Assembly: GCA_041392765.1 (NCBI GenBank)
Contig: JAWKLL010000013.1
Span: forward strand, 1 to 64,000
Origin: Lewinella sp041392765
GTDB taxonomy: Bacteria; Bacteroidota; Bacteroidia; Chitinophagales; Saprospiraceae
Direction: 5' to 3'
DNA: 64,000 nt
In this document: piece by piece, positions 1 through 9,084 of the stretch
Numbering within the stretch: the stretch's first letter is position 1
Layout of the letters: every line of letters starts with the position of its first letter
The notes under the pieces: generated by a model
What the model was told of the DNA's origin: nothing
Database searches by the model: none
The model's input: only the letters and a program-made list of their open reading frames with translations
Position numbers and translations under genes: made by a program

Positions 1-17
1 AAGTAGAATAAATTGAT

Positions 18-356
18 ATGGCCATCAAGGAAAAATACATCAATCCCTTCACCGACTTCGGGTTCAAGAAGCTATTTGAAGCCGCTGAAATTGCCAAGTT
101 CACGCCCGAAGAAAAAGAGCAATACGAAGATAGCCTTAAAATCTACCGAGATCTTAAAAATGTGATTGATACGGCTTTTTTTGAAGGTAAAATGGAAGGT
201 AGAATGGAAGGTGAAAAAGAGGGTGGACTAAAAGAAAAAACGGCCAACATTGTCAGAGTTTTGAAAAGGGGCAAACTGAGTGTGGAAGAAATAGCCGAAG
301 ATTTTGAGACCACCGTAGCTTTTGTCTTGAAGGTGAAAGCGGATTTCGGGTTGTAA
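18..356 (+). pseudogene. Rpn / PD-(D/E)XK transposase-like protein, internally deleted
   Basis: This 112-residue frame joins the two ends of a recombination-promoting nuclease (Rpn / PDDEXK_2 family). Residues 1-18 (MAIKEKYINPFTDFGFKKLF) are the family start. Residues 20 onward (AEIAKFTPEEKEQYEDSL, then a Gly/Glu-rich coiled tail and a short helix-turn-helix-like end) match the usual C-terminus. Full members are about 300 residues and keep the nuclease core between these parts; here the core is absent, so no catalytic Asp/Glu/Lys set remains. The junction falls on KKLFE, a short sequence I expect in both places, so a deletion between short repeats is the simplest cause. The frame is otherwise open. 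A truncated but expressed product cannot be excluded. Confidence 0.7.
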
Positions 357-714
357 GTACGTACATTTCTGTCTGAATCAGAATTTTCAGAATTGTAGGA
401 TTTGCAGGATGGTAGGTGCGGCCGCGTAATGCGTATGGCATTCCCACCCTTGGCGGACGCGAAAACGAACCCGCGCTATGATGGGCTACGTTCGTAGAGC
501 TTGCTGCTAGTTTTCTTGGTAATAGCTATAAGTAAAAACAACCCTTTGCTATCTTTAGCATCCCGCATCAACTTCAGAAGTTCAAGCCAATGGCTTAACG
601 GGCATGCAAGCGGCCTTACAAATTTGGCGTTAAGGAAATGTGCTTTTTGGAGCGGTCGTGAGGAATACCAAAAATTGGGAGCACCGTCAAGAAACAGTCA
701 ATAAATTGATTTAT
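357..714. other. non-coding stretch with repeat fragments
   Basis: I see no credible gene here. Positions 371-412 carry the degenerate GAATTTTCAGAATT...GGATTTGCAGGATGG filler that recurs near 30.0, 30.2 and 32.7 kb. A GC-rich patch (418-513) ends in a 44-bp segment that is repeated directly at 1296-1340. The short open frame at 501-704 has no family resemblance and crosses the repeat. Confidence 0.5.
471..514 (+). repeat. direct repeat, left copy (CTACGYTCGTAG core)
   Basis: This segment of about 44 bp contains GGGCTACGTTCGTAGAGC, whose core CTACGttCGTAG is a small palindrome. A second copy with a handful of differences lies at 1296-1340 in the same orientation. The two copies bracket the Imm33-like gene. 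Confidence 0.6.
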
Positions 715-722
715 TATTTTTG
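715..722 (+). promoter_or_regulatory. candidate -7 box TATTTTTG
   Basis: TATTTTTG fits the Bacteroidota -7 consensus TAnnTTTG. No good TTG box lies at the usual distance upstream. If it is real, transcription would start near 729, which would favour the ATG at 826 as the start of the next gene. Confidence 0.25.
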
Positions 723-1175
723 CAAACCCAAGCTATAGATGCTGTTCAGCCACAGTGTCCAACCTGCTCAGCAAAACAAGGTGCTAGATTAAGCAATTAT
801 TCAAAACAACAAAAACAAAAGTTAAATGGAAAAACTAGAATACAGCAACTATTTATTTGTGAAAAACATGGAGCAATTCCATGTTTTTCACCACTACAAT
901 TTAAAATTGGTGCTTCATCCAACCTCAAAGATAACTCTTTATATCCTGTACATGGGCTTCGTCACAATACCGAAAGCGGTACTACAGGGTGGTATATCTG
1001 GGCGGGAGAACATTCCGAAGAACCCGATTTTTTCAAACCACTTCATACTTGGCATTTAGAGACATGGAGACCTGAGGTGTTAAAGTATTTAGCCCTACCT
1101 CCTGGATACCGTTTTCTATTAGGACATGAAGGCTATGAAGACATTTGGTTTGACGAATCATTATTGCTGTTATAG
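720..1175 (+). CDS. Imm33-like domain protein (putative immunity-type protein)
   Basis: The last 100 or so residues follow the pattern of small Imm33-like proteins: CEKHGAIPC, PVHGLRH, TGWYIWAGE, DFFKPLH, KYLALPPGYRFLL and GYEDIWFDESLL. Members of this group are usually 105-120 residues long, and many are predicted immunity proteins of polymorphic toxin systems. The open frame starts at a TTG (720). Its first 35 or so residues look unrelated to the family and overlap a possible promoter. A more natural start is ATG 826 (MEKLEYSN), in another frame, with a one-base slip near 850. No toxin gene is visible next to it. The gene lies between two direct repeats (471-514, 1296-1340). Function is inferred from family resemblance only. 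Confidence 0.55.
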   Translation: MQTQAIDAVQPQCPTCSAKQGARLSNYSKQQKQKLNGKTRIQQLFICEKHGAIPCFSPLQFKIGASSNLKDNSLYPVHGLRHNTESGTTGWYIWAGEHSEEPDFFKPLHTWHLETWRPEVLKYLALPPGYRFLLGHEGYEDIWFDESLLLL

Positions 1176-1295
1176 ATTACCGCCTGTATGAATTATCCCC
1201 GTCCAAACTCTATTACCTGCCTATCTATAGCAGAGACATGAATTTAGAAGCAGAAAACATACGCCTATCTATACACCCCTAGAGGGTTGTAGCGT

Positions 1296-1340
1296 CCGCG
1301 CTACGCAGGGCTACGCTCGTAGAGCTTGCAGCCCAGTTTT
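1296..1340 (+). repeat. direct repeat, right copy (CTACGYTCGTAG core)
   Basis: Second copy of the repeat at 471-514, containing GGGCTACGCTCGTAGAGC. The rest of the gap between the Imm33-like gene and the permease (1176-1431) shows nothing else I can name. Confidence 0.6.
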
Positions 1341-1431
1341 ATAATAGCAGCAAAAATGAAAAGAACGACCGCTAGGGCTAGAACCATAAAAATATTGCAA
1401 AAGCAAGTTGCTTTTTCGCTATCTTCGCCCC

Positions 1432-2730
1432 ATGAATTTTCCATTTTTCGTTGCCCGGAAAGTAGCCGCTGCCGGCGGACAGTCCTTCTCGCGTATGATA
1501 ATCCGCATTGCTATCATTGCGGTGGCCGTATCCATGACCGTGATGGTGGTTTCTTCCGCCCTAATTGCGGGGTTTAAGAAGGAAATAGCTGAGAAAATTT
1601 TCGGATTCTGGGGCCATATTCATATTACCGACCACAACATCAGCCGCTCCATTACGGAAGTCTATCCCGTCAGCATCGACCAGCCGTTTTACCCTGAACT
1701 GGCAGAAGTAGCCAGTATTACTTTTCCTGTGGAGGATCAATTGCTGGGGCGAAGGGTTGTCAAAGACCTTACTACGAAGGGTGGCATACGCCACATTCAA
1801 GCGTACGCTCTCTACTCCGGCATCATTCGCGCCAACGACGAACTAGAAGGCATCATGCTCAAAGGCATTGGCCAGGATTTCGACTGGGAATACCTCAATA
1901 AATACCTCCTGAGCGGCCAACCGCTGACTTTGCCAAAAGATGCCATGGACGATGGTATCCTCATCTCTCGCTACACCGCCGACCGCCTAAAAGTGGAGGT
2001 AGGAGACAAATTCTCCATCTTTTTTGTCACCAAGGAATTTGAGCAATTGGAACGCAAATTCCGGGTACAAGGCATTTATCGCACGGGATTAGAAGAATAC
2101 GACCGCCAATTCGCCTTGGTGGACTTGCGGAAAATCCAGCAAATCCTCAATTGGGATGCCACATTGGTCAGCGGTTTTGAAGTATTCCTCGATGATATCG
2201 ACGATCTCGATGCTTTTACCAATTATATCTACTATCAGGAATTACCCAGCGGGTTGTACGCCGAGAGCATACGCGAAAAAATGCACGCCATCTTTGAGTG
2301 GCTCGACCTTCAGGATGTCAATGAGTGGGTCATTATGGGGCTGATGCTGTTGGTAGCGGTCATTAATATGGTCACAGCCTTGCTCATCTTGATTTTAGAA
2401 AGAACCAATATGATTGGCACCCTCAAATCGCTGGGCGCCAGCAATTGGAGCATTCGCAAAATCTTCATTTACTACGCCGCTTGGATTGTCGTGGTTGGGC
2501 TTTTTTGGGGGAATGTATTGGGGTTAGGGCTATGCTGGCTTCAAGATACTTTTTCTATTATCACCCTCGACGAGGCCAATTACTATCTGTCCGTGGCGCC
2601 TATCCGTGTCAATGGGTGGACGGTGCTATTACTCAATGTGGGTACGTTGGTCATTACGCTACTTTTTCTCATTCTTCCCAGTTATTGGGTGGCGCGAATC
2701 GATCCCGTGAAAGCCATACGTTTCAAATAG
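1432..2730 (+). CDS. ABC transporter permease, LolC/LolE (MacB/FtsX) type
   Basis: This 432-residue inner-membrane protein has the LolCE layout: a first membrane segment (about residues 22-48, IIRIAIIAVAVSMTVMVVSS), a periplasmic domain of about 240 residues, then three membrane segments near residues 305-330, 350-380 and 400-425. The end VARIDPVKAIRFK is the typical ending of FtsX-type permeases (DPVKALRYE-like). In the family such proteins release lipoproteins from the inner membrane or move other substrates with a separate ATPase. No ATPase gene is adjacent. The ATG at 1432 (MNFPFFVARK) is chosen because this is the usual start of the Bacteroidota homologues. The glycosyltransferase gene starts two bases after the stop, so the two are probably cotranscribed. 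Confidence 0.85.
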   Translation: MNFPFFVARKVAAAGGQSFSRMIIRIAIIAVAVSMTVMVVSSALIAGFKKEIAEKIFGFWGHIHITDHNISRSITEVYPVSIDQPFYPELAEVASITFPVEDQLLGRRVVKDLTTKGGIRHIQAYALYSGIIRANDELEGIMLKGIGQDFDWEYLNKYLLSGQPLTLPKDAMDDGILISRYTADRLKVEVGDKFSIFFVTKEFEQLERKFRVQGIYRTGLEEYDRQFALVDLRKIQQILNWDATLVSGFEVFLDDIDDLDAFTNYIYYQELPSGLYAESIREKMHAIFEWLDLQDVNEWVIMGLMLLVAVINMVTALLILILERTNMIGTLKSLGASNWSIRKIFIYYAAWIVVVGLFWGNVLGLGLCWLQDTFSIITLDEANYYLSVAPIRVNGWTVLLLNVGTLVITLLFLILPSYWVARIDPVKAIRFK

Positions 2731-2732
2731 CT

Positions 2733-3838
2733 ATGCTCATTTATCTCTTCAATCCTTTTCATACGGGCAGCCATCAACGTTGGGCTGAGGAGTATGTGGC
2801 GCATAGTGGGCACACGGTCCGTTGTTTTTCGCTTCCAGGACGGCATTGGAAGTGGCGCATGCATGGTGCCGCTGTCCGTATGGCGCAGATGCTGCTATCG
2901 CAGACGGAACGCCCTGATCTTATCCTCACCACGGATATGATGGACGTTGCCACCTTTAAAGCACTGACGGCGCGTGTTACGGCTACCATCCCTGTGGTGG
3001 TTTATTTCCATGAAAACCAACTGACCTATCCGTGGTCTCCTACCGATGAAGACGTGCCTCTCCAGCGAGATCGTCACTATGCTTGGCTCAATTACACCTC
3101 GGCATTAGCTGCTGATGCTTGTTTTTTCAATTCTCATTACCACCAAGAAGATTTCATGGCCGCGCTTGTGGGTTTTCTAAAAGCCTTTCCCGATGAGCAG
3201 CCTTTCGACACCATCGATGCTATACGCGCTAAAAGCAGGGTCGTTCATCTTGGGATGGAATTACCTCCTGTGTCCTCTATTATTGAAAAACAACCCGCTG
3301 AACGTCCCGTACTACTGTGGAACCATCGTTGGGAATTTGATAAAAATCCTGCTTCTTTTTTTCGCTTTGCTTCCAGCTATCGGAAGCTGGGTATGATTTT
3401 GGGTTGGTGGTACTGGGAACGCATTATGCCAAAACCCCGCCCATTTTCCGTGAAGCGAACAATAAACTTCAACGCCACTTACTGCATTGGGGCTATGCCT
3501 CGGATCGGGCGGATTACCTGCATTGGTTGCAACGTTCACACCTGATTCCAGTTACCAATTACCAAGATTTCTTTGGGGGTAGCTTAATAGATGCGATGGC
3601 TAGCGGTGTTTACCCGCTGGTGCCCAATCGGCTTGCGTATCCTGAGCATATCACCCCCACACACCACACACAGCACCTCTATGCAGATGATACCGCACTG
3701 CTGCAAAAGACCATTGCCCTCTTGGAAAATCCACAACAAATGACTCCTTCCCTGTATCGAGAATGGGCCATGCGCTACGACTGGACTGTACAAGCACCGA
3801 AGTATGATGCTGCTTTGGAGGAGGTAGTTCGTTTATAA
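2733..3838 (+). CDS. tRNA-queuosine alpha-mannosyltransferase-like glycosyltransferase (DUF3524), frameshifted
   Basis: The protein of about 368 residues starts MLIYLFNPFHTGSHQRWAEEY and carries LILTTDMMDV, YFHENQLTYP, FNSHYHQEDF and LLWNHRWEFDKNP, all typical of the GTDC1/DUF3524 family. Members of this family mannosylate queuosine in tRNA. The second half continues in another frame: VVLGTHYAKTPPIFREA, LHWGYASDR and FFGGSLIDAMASGVYPLVPNRLAYPEH (donor-sugar site of a GT4-like fold). The break is near 3391. Restoring one T (GGTTATGAT for GGTATGAT) gives LGYDFGLVVLG and a continuous protein, so a sequencing indel is likely. It starts 2 bp after the permease stop. Confidence 0.8.
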
Positions 3839-4564
3839 ATTCTTAGCTTCTAATAGCTCAAAAAGCCGCCCGAGGTCTTTGTTTAAATCGAGTTGCTCTG
3901 CTTTAATAATTTGTTTGATTTGAGAAGCGAATTGTGGAAACTCCGAAGTCAACTGGCGTTGATTAGTTTTCACTTCATGGAGTACAGTGCCGTCGAATAC
4001 CCAGTATTTATTGGTGTCCATATATTTATCGGCGCGGCGCACCATACCTAAGTTTTCGATATACTCTTCTTTGCGCAAATACTTGATAGGTTGGTGTAAA
4101 ACCAAGAATTTGTCGCTGCGATAAAGCACTTTATAGAAACGGTATCCAAAATCACCCTTACCAAAAAGGTCTGGTAAGTTGAGGGCTTCCATGGTAACCG
4201 TATCTCAGGTAGGTGTACTTCAACTTCATCCAAACGTTCCATAGGAAATTCCCGATGAAGCCCGATTCCAAGCGTACGTAGAGTTCGTTTTTGACCAAAT
4301 CCATCAATACATGGAGTTGGTCGCTGAAGTTGGGCTGCCCTTCAAATCGGATGCGGCCTGTAGTCCAATCATCATTCATGTACGGGGTACCCTCTGTTCT
4401 GTTTACCTTTCCGTAGGTAGAAAGATCCCAAAGCCCCGTTTCTTCTGGCCGTATGAAAGTGAGTTTGAAATTGACTGCTGCGAAGGTGTGGGCGTGGTTT
4501 GCTGTGCCAACATGGGCATAACTACCCAATAATTAACAAGTGCAAAAAACAAGATTTTTCTCAT
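3833..4564 (-). CDS. secreted protein of unknown function, frameshifted
   Basis: ATG at 4564 gives MRKILFFALVNYWVVMPMLAQQ, a clear signal peptide. The mature part runs through two other frames: FKLTFIRPEETGLWDLSTYGKVNRTEGTPYMNDDW...GRI and then DTVTMEALNLPDLFGKGDFGYRFYKVLYR...DKYWVFDGTVLHEVKTNQRQL...LFELLEAKNL. Slips lie near 4480 and 4205. Repaired, it is an exported protein of about 243 residues. The middle resembles unnamed periplasmic Bacteroidota proteins in which a STYGKVN...GTPYLND segment recurs. I cannot assign a function. It converges on the glycosyltransferase, overlapping it by 6 bp at the 3' ends. Confidence 0.6.
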
Positions 4565-4775
4565 TGTACTATTTTTTAGAGGCGGTTAAAATTTATTTTT
4601 TGAAGCATGACACTCTTCATTTATTTGAACAGCTACCGAACTAGGGAGCTTCCAGATGAATTCGATGCTAAGATACTTATTGTCAGCAAAAGCGATACTT
4701 TTTTAACAAGACGGTAACATAAAGATCTACCGTTGGGTGTGAAGCTACGTTTTTTTAAAACGTGCCAATACCTTA

Positions 4776-4911
4776 GTAATTTGACGGAAATAACTGATCC
4801 CATTTTTTCTGAAGGCTTGTCTTTATGCACACGCTTTGTGCAAGTATTCCTACGCTTAGTGCATAAAACCAAGCCAAAAATGGGATCACTTATTTTTTCT
4901 CCGTCTCTTAC
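4776..4911. repeat. nested palindromic element with GTAAnnnGACGG ends
   Basis: The outer ends GTAATTTGACGG (4776-4787) and CCGTCTCTTAC (4901-4911) are imperfect inverted repeats. Inside is a long hairpin: TGATCCCATTTTT (4795-4807) pairs with 4876-4888, GGCTTG (4814-4819) with 4870-4875, and TTTATGCAC (4822-4830) with 4859-4867, leaving a 28-nt loop. Its right end encodes the last residues of the LptF/G gene. Related ends occur at 21089, 38702 and 51778. Confidence 0.75.
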
Positions 4912-6580
4912 TGAATAATACTGCTATTCCATCCCATTCAAAGAGTTTGCTGTCTGCCATAGCTTTGGCGGTGAGCCAGATGCCAATAGGGCTGAGTACG
5001 ATACACGGCAACCAAGCGGCAAGTGCTGCCGGTACAATGAAGGTTTCCGCGATTTTTCGGCAAAAAATGGTAAGCACAACGAACACAATAAACGCCACCA
5101 CACTGACCAATAATGGATAGCCAAAACCGCCCTTCCGCACAATGGCTCCTAATGGGGCACCTATAAACACAAACACGATGCAGACCACGGCCATGCTGTA
5201 TTTGGTGTATAACTCGTACACATGCTTGACTTTTTCCTCCTTGGTACGGTCGATGGATACTACTGCTTGCTCTGCTTGATTTTTGATGGATCGCGCACTG
5301 GATTTGGCTTTGGTAATAAGCCGCTGGCGCTCGGTTTTGTTGAGGCTTGCCAACCACGCCTCCACAGTGGGGATGGTGTCCGTAAAGCGCTCGATAGGCA
5401 GTAGGGGGTTTATTACGGTATCTTTAAGAGGCGGCTTGGCCTTAGCTGCTAGTGCCGACCGCTCTTCTTTGAGGCGCTTGGCAGCAGCAATGCGTTTCAA
5501 GCGGGCGGTATCCTGCAATAAGGTACTCGGCAGTGCCATCGGTTTGGGAGGTACGCTATCTGCTGGTTGATAAACAGGAAGAGAATCCCGGTACGGAGGC
5601 TGGTTCGATGCCGAATCTTGTGCTTGCTGGAGCGTAATATCTTCCAAAACTGTTTGCGGGTACAAGCTATCGGGTTCGAGCACAGAAAAATTGCCGCTTA
5701 CTTGCCGGGCAAGGCTGTAATAACGCTGGTCGATTTGTTTTTGTATGGTGTCCACTCTTTCCGATAACTGACTGATAGTCATCATGCTACGGTTCATACT
5801 GAACAACTCTTGATTGGTTTGCGACAGGTCAAACTCGCCCATATCAAAAACCTTGTTCCAGCTTTTGAATGAAGTGCGGATGAAAGGGGTAGTCTGCCCT
5901 TGCCCCCTGCCCGTAGAAGGACGTGTTTCTATGTACTGATGTCCATTGTGCAATTGCATGATGAAAAAATCGCCAGCGGGTGTCGTGTACATCTGGCCGG
6001 AATCGGCTACTACCGAAGTAAGGATGCCGCTGTTGGCATCGGTATGGTCGTAGATGAGGATGTCGTTGATAGAGCTGCCGTCTTTACCTTTTTTACCAAT
6101 GCGGATGGCATAGTCGCCAAAATCATCATTGAAAATCCCTTCTTCCATATTCAGAGTGGGTTTCTTTTGGCTGATGTCGTACATACGAGAACCAAACTGT
6201 AGGTTGGCTGCGGGTATCACATAATCATTGAAAAGATAAGAAACGAACATAGATACGAAACCAAAAAACACCAAAGGACGCATGATACGCAACAAGGAGA
6301 TACCCGCCGATTTCATGCTGGATAGCTCATACCGTTCTGCCAGCCCACCCAATACCATCACCGATGAGATGAGGATGGCCAAGGGCAACGCCATAGGTAC
6401 TAATCCTACGGCCTTGTAGCTGAGTAGTTCGATGATCATAAACATACCCAATCCCTTGCCGGCAATATCATCGATATACACCCACAGTATTTGCATAAGC
6501 AGCGCAAAGGTGGCTATACCAAACGTCACCAAGAACGGCGGAATAAAGCTAACCAGCAAAAAACGATCTATCTTCCTCAT
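4886..6580 (-). CDS. LptF/LptG family lipopolysaccharide export permease (YjgP/YjgQ)
   Basis: This 564-residue inner-membrane protein begins MRKIDRFLLVSFIPPFLVTFGIATF and has three N-terminal membrane segments (about 12-35, 52-78, 100-120), a large periplasmic beta-jellyroll-type region and three C-terminal segments (about 440-545). This is the LptF/G plan for moving lipopolysaccharide out of the inner membrane with LptB. ELSSMKSAGISLLRIMRPL is the conserved cytoplasmic coupling region. The periplasmic part is longer than in E. coli, with a proline- and lysine-rich insert (about residues 320-400). The C-terminus SKRRRKNK is encoded by the end of the palindromic repeat at 4776-4911. The next gene upstream (6601-7194) is on the same strand, 20 bp away. 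Confidence 0.85.
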   Translation of the reverse strand: MRKIDRFLLVSFIPPFLVTFGIATFALLMQILWVYIDDIAGKGLGMFMIIELLSYKAVGLVPMALPLAILISSVMVLGGLAERYELSSMKSAGISLLRIMRPLVFFGFVSMFVSYLFNDYVIPAANLQFGSRMYDISQKKPTLNMEEGIFNDDFGDYAIRIGKKGKDGSSINDILIYDHTDANSGILTSVVADSGQMYTTPAGDFFIMQLHNGHQYIETRPSTGRGQGQTTPFIRTSFKSWNKVFDMGEFDLSQTNQELFSMNRSMMTISQLSERVDTIQKQIDQRYYSLARQVSGNFSVLEPDSLYPQTVLEDITLQQAQDSASNQPPYRDSLPVYQPADSVPPKPMALPSTLLQDTARLKRIAAAKRLKEERSALAAKAKPPLKDTVINPLLPIERFTDTIPTVEAWLASLNKTERQRLITKAKSSARSIKNQAEQAVVSIDRTKEEKVKHVYELYTKYSMAVVCIVFVFIGAPLGAIVRKGGFGYPLLVSVVAFIVFVVLTIFCRKIAETFIVPAALAAWLPCIVLSPIGIWLTAKAMADSKLFEWDGIAVLFSKRRRKNK

Positions 6581-6600
6581 ACCTCCGGCTGTGGCTTGGT

Positions 6601-7194
6601 TTAGAAGCCCTGTTGTCGCTGTTGTTTGCGCACTTTTTGTGCTCTTCCTTCAATGAATACGGCCAACCCCATGCCACCAACGAGCATAAGCAAATTCCAG
6701 TACCAAGCCAGCGGATGCCGGCCAATTTCTAAGTAGTTCACTTGTTCAGGGAGTTGGTACTTAGCAGGTGGTAGCAAGTGCGATTTATTTTTATCCTTGG
6801 ACAAGTCGCGAAGGATTCCTTCTGCATCGAGTGCCACGCGGGGTGCGCAGGTGCCGTCCTTGTCACAGTCCATGGAAAAGTTTTTTGTCCAAGCGATAAT
6901 GCCAGGTTGTACGACTTCTCCCGATTCAGCTTGCTTCAATTGGTCGGCTGAGAGCAAAGGGAAAATCAGAATAGGCTTGTCGGCAGCGTTGCGAGGCGGA
7001 ACGACGATGTAGTCGCCGGGTTGCCAAGCATTCGTCAGGCGGATGTAGTCAGCATCGCCAATACCATTAGCCACAGCTTCTTCCATGGTGTAAACACGGA
7101 GTTTGTGTGTACCAAAGAACTGTGAGATCAAGCTATTGCAGCCTGTTATGAAAAAAACGATGCCCAATAAAATGGCCATGAGGCGTACCCACAT
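6601..7194 (-). CDS. membrane-anchored protein of unknown function
   Basis: This 197-residue protein has an N-terminal hydrophobic stretch ending in a lipobox-like FFITGC (Cys 19). About 130 residues of extracytoplasmic sequence follow, with two cysteines in DCDKDGTC. A C-terminal membrane segment (WYWNLLMLVGGMGLAVFI, about 164-182) ends in a basic tail. It resembles no family I can name. It lies 20 bp upstream of the LptF/G gene on the same strand, so a joint transcript is likely. Both a lipoprotein and a two-pass membrane protein are possible. Confidence 0.65.
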   Translation of the reverse strand: MWVRLMAILLGIVFFITGCNSLISQFFGTHKLRVYTMEEAVANGIGDADYIRLTNAWQPGDYIVVPPRNAADKPILIFPLLSADQLKQAESGEVVQPGIIAWTKNFSMDCDKDGTCAPRVALDAEGILRDLSKDKNKSHLLPPAKYQLPEQVNYLEIGRHPLAWYWNLLMLVGGMGLAVFIEGRAQKVRKQQRQQGF

Positions 7195-7209
7195 TGTCGG
7201 TAAGAATTT

Positions 7210-7890
7210 TTATAAAACAATATCCTCATCCTGTAAGATGCGGCGTTCAAAACAACGAATCGTGCGGGCTGGAAAGTTTTCCAACATCCGGTAGTCATGG
7301 TGTGCAGCAAACGGCAGTATTGTGTTGTTTGGCTAAGTTCCGGAGTAGCAACAGGATATCGTCGCTGGTTTCGGGATCGAGATTGCCCGTAGGTTCATCA
7401 GCCAATATCAATTCCGGGCTATTCAGTAGTTACTCGCGATGGCTACTCTTGCTGTTCGCCTCCCGACAAGGAAAATGGCATCCGTGTAGTTGCGTGTTCC
7501 AATCCAACTTGTGTCAGCACCTGCCGAATGCGCTCATTGCGTTGGGAGGCATCTTTCCAATCGGTAGCCCGCAGGACGAAATCTAAATTCTCGAATACCG
7601 TTCTATCGGTAAGCAGGTTGAAATCTTGGAAAACGATACCCAATTTGCGCCTCAAGCCGGGTATGGAGTGGCGCGTAAGTGTGCCCAATGTATAACCAGC
7701 CACGGTGCCTTCCCTTTTCTAAGAGGCAAAGCACCGTAGATAGTTTTCAGCAGGGAAGTTTTGCCGCTACCCGTCTTGCCGATCAGGTAAACAAATTCCC
7801 CTTTGATATGCGCAGATTGACATCCATCAAGACGACTTGATCGGACTGGAATACCTGAGCATGGCGGATGTCAACTACTAAGTTGGACAT
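7210..7890 (-). CDS. ftsE: FtsE-like ABC transporter ATP-binding protein, frameshifted
   Basis: The reassembled product starts MSNLVVDIRHAQVFQSDQVV (ATG at 7890) and contains Walker A LIGKTGSGKTSLLK, the Q-loop segment GIVFQDFNLLTDRTVFENL, signature LSGGEQQ(R)VAIAR, Walker B LILADEPTGNLDPET and the H-loop H(D)YRML. That is a complete ATPase of about 225 residues of the FtsE/LolD/MacB group, and the Bacteroidota FtsE form fits best. At least four single-base slips break it (near 7800, 7720, 7440 and 7295), for instance a lost base in a run at the EFVYLIG segment. With FtsX it would act on cell-wall hydrolases in division. No ftsX is next to it, so LolD- or MacB-type roles remain possible. Confidence 0.75.
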
Positions 7891-7901
7891 AGCGGTAATT
7901 T

Positions 7902-8976
7902 CTACACCCACGCTTCTTGGCGGGTAGATACTAACCAGTTGTGTGTATCTTCTACTCTTCCTGAACGAAGCCCATCAATATAGTCCTTCAACATATTAGC
8001 AATGGGGCGGTTTTCTACAGGAGGAAGGTGATATGCTGGTCGTTGTAAACGATTTCAGCTACATGAGATACCACGGCAGCTGTGCCAGCACCGAAGGCTT
8101 CTGTCAAAGTGCCAGCTTGAAAGGCGCCCACTAATTCATGGATGGATACCGCACGTTCTTCCACAGGAATCCCTTTTTCCTTCAGGATTTTAAGGAAACT
8201 GTCGCGGGTAATACCTTTGAGGATTGCTCCGTCAGTAGCAGGGGTTACTACCTTGCCGTCTATGACGAAGAACATATTCATAGTACCTACCTCTTGATAA
8301 GTTCCATATTAGTGCCACCCATCCAAACGACTTGGTCGAAACCATCGCGTTGTGCTAAATTGGCGGGCAAAAGACTGCCTGCATAGTTACCCGCTGCTTT
8401 GGCTTCGCCTGTGCCACCCGGTACGGCACGCACGTAGTGTTGCTCTACGCGAAGGCGGACTGGTTTTGGGTAGTAAGGGCCAACTGGGCCAGTAAAGATG
8501 ATGAAGCGGTAGGTTTCTGAGGGTCTAACACCAATGAATTCATCCGTTGCAAACATGAACGGGCGAATATATAACGCGCTACCTTCCTGGGGTGGAATCC
8601 AAGCTGCGTCCAGTTCTACTAAGGCTTGCAGGGCTTCCACGAAAACATCTTCAGGGAAATGGGGCATCATTAATCTCTCTGCGGATAGGTTGATGCGGCG
8701 AGCGTGCATTTCAGGACGGAAGAGGTAAGCCTGTCCATCTGTTGTTTTGGAGGCTTTCATGCCCTCAAAGATAGATTGCCCGTAGTGAAGTGCCATGCAA
8801 GCAGGGTGCACCGTAAAATGCCCAAAAGGAATAATGCGGAAGTCTTGCCAGGTTCCCTCGCGATAATCAGCAACAAACATGTGGTCGGAAAAAACCTTAC
8901 CGAAAGGAATATTTGAAAAGTCTATCTTTTCTACGCGACTTTCCTGTACCTTAGTGACTTGAAATGTATGGTTCAT
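7902..8976 (-). CDS. ilvE: branched-chain amino acid aminotransferase, frameshifted
   Basis: This PLP enzyme interconverts leucine, isoleucine and valine with their 2-oxo acids. The first 229 residues (8976-8287) include HYGQSIFEGMKA, RINLSAERLMMP, LYIRPFMFATD and KAAGNYAGSLLPA, the last carrying the PLP lysine (AAGNYA type II branched-chain aminotransferase). The frame then slips near 8285; restoring one C gives LIQEVGTMNMFFVIDGKVVTPATDGAILKGITRDS, and EAFGAGTAAVVSHV follows. A second slip near 8010 leads to PPVENRPIANMLKDYIDGLRSGR and a stop at 7902. The repaired length of about 357 residues is normal. It sits 11 bp upstream of the FtsE-like gene on the same strand. Both slips are consistent with sequencing indels. 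Confidence 0.85.
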
Positions 8977-9084
8977 TGGTTCGAATTTTCGTACAATGTT
9001 ACAAGATTATTTTGAAACATCCAAATCCTAATCACTCCAAACAGAAAAATGATTTAAAAAAACGCAATTTAACAAAATTTTGCT

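Noticed and set aside
501..704. A 67-residue open frame
   Set aside because: It starts inside a direct repeat, has no recognisable motif or signal, and its composition looks like translated intergenic sequence.
5283..6202. Plus-strand frames opposite the LptF/G gene
   Set aside because: They mirror a well-conserved permease frame; no start signal or motif supports them.
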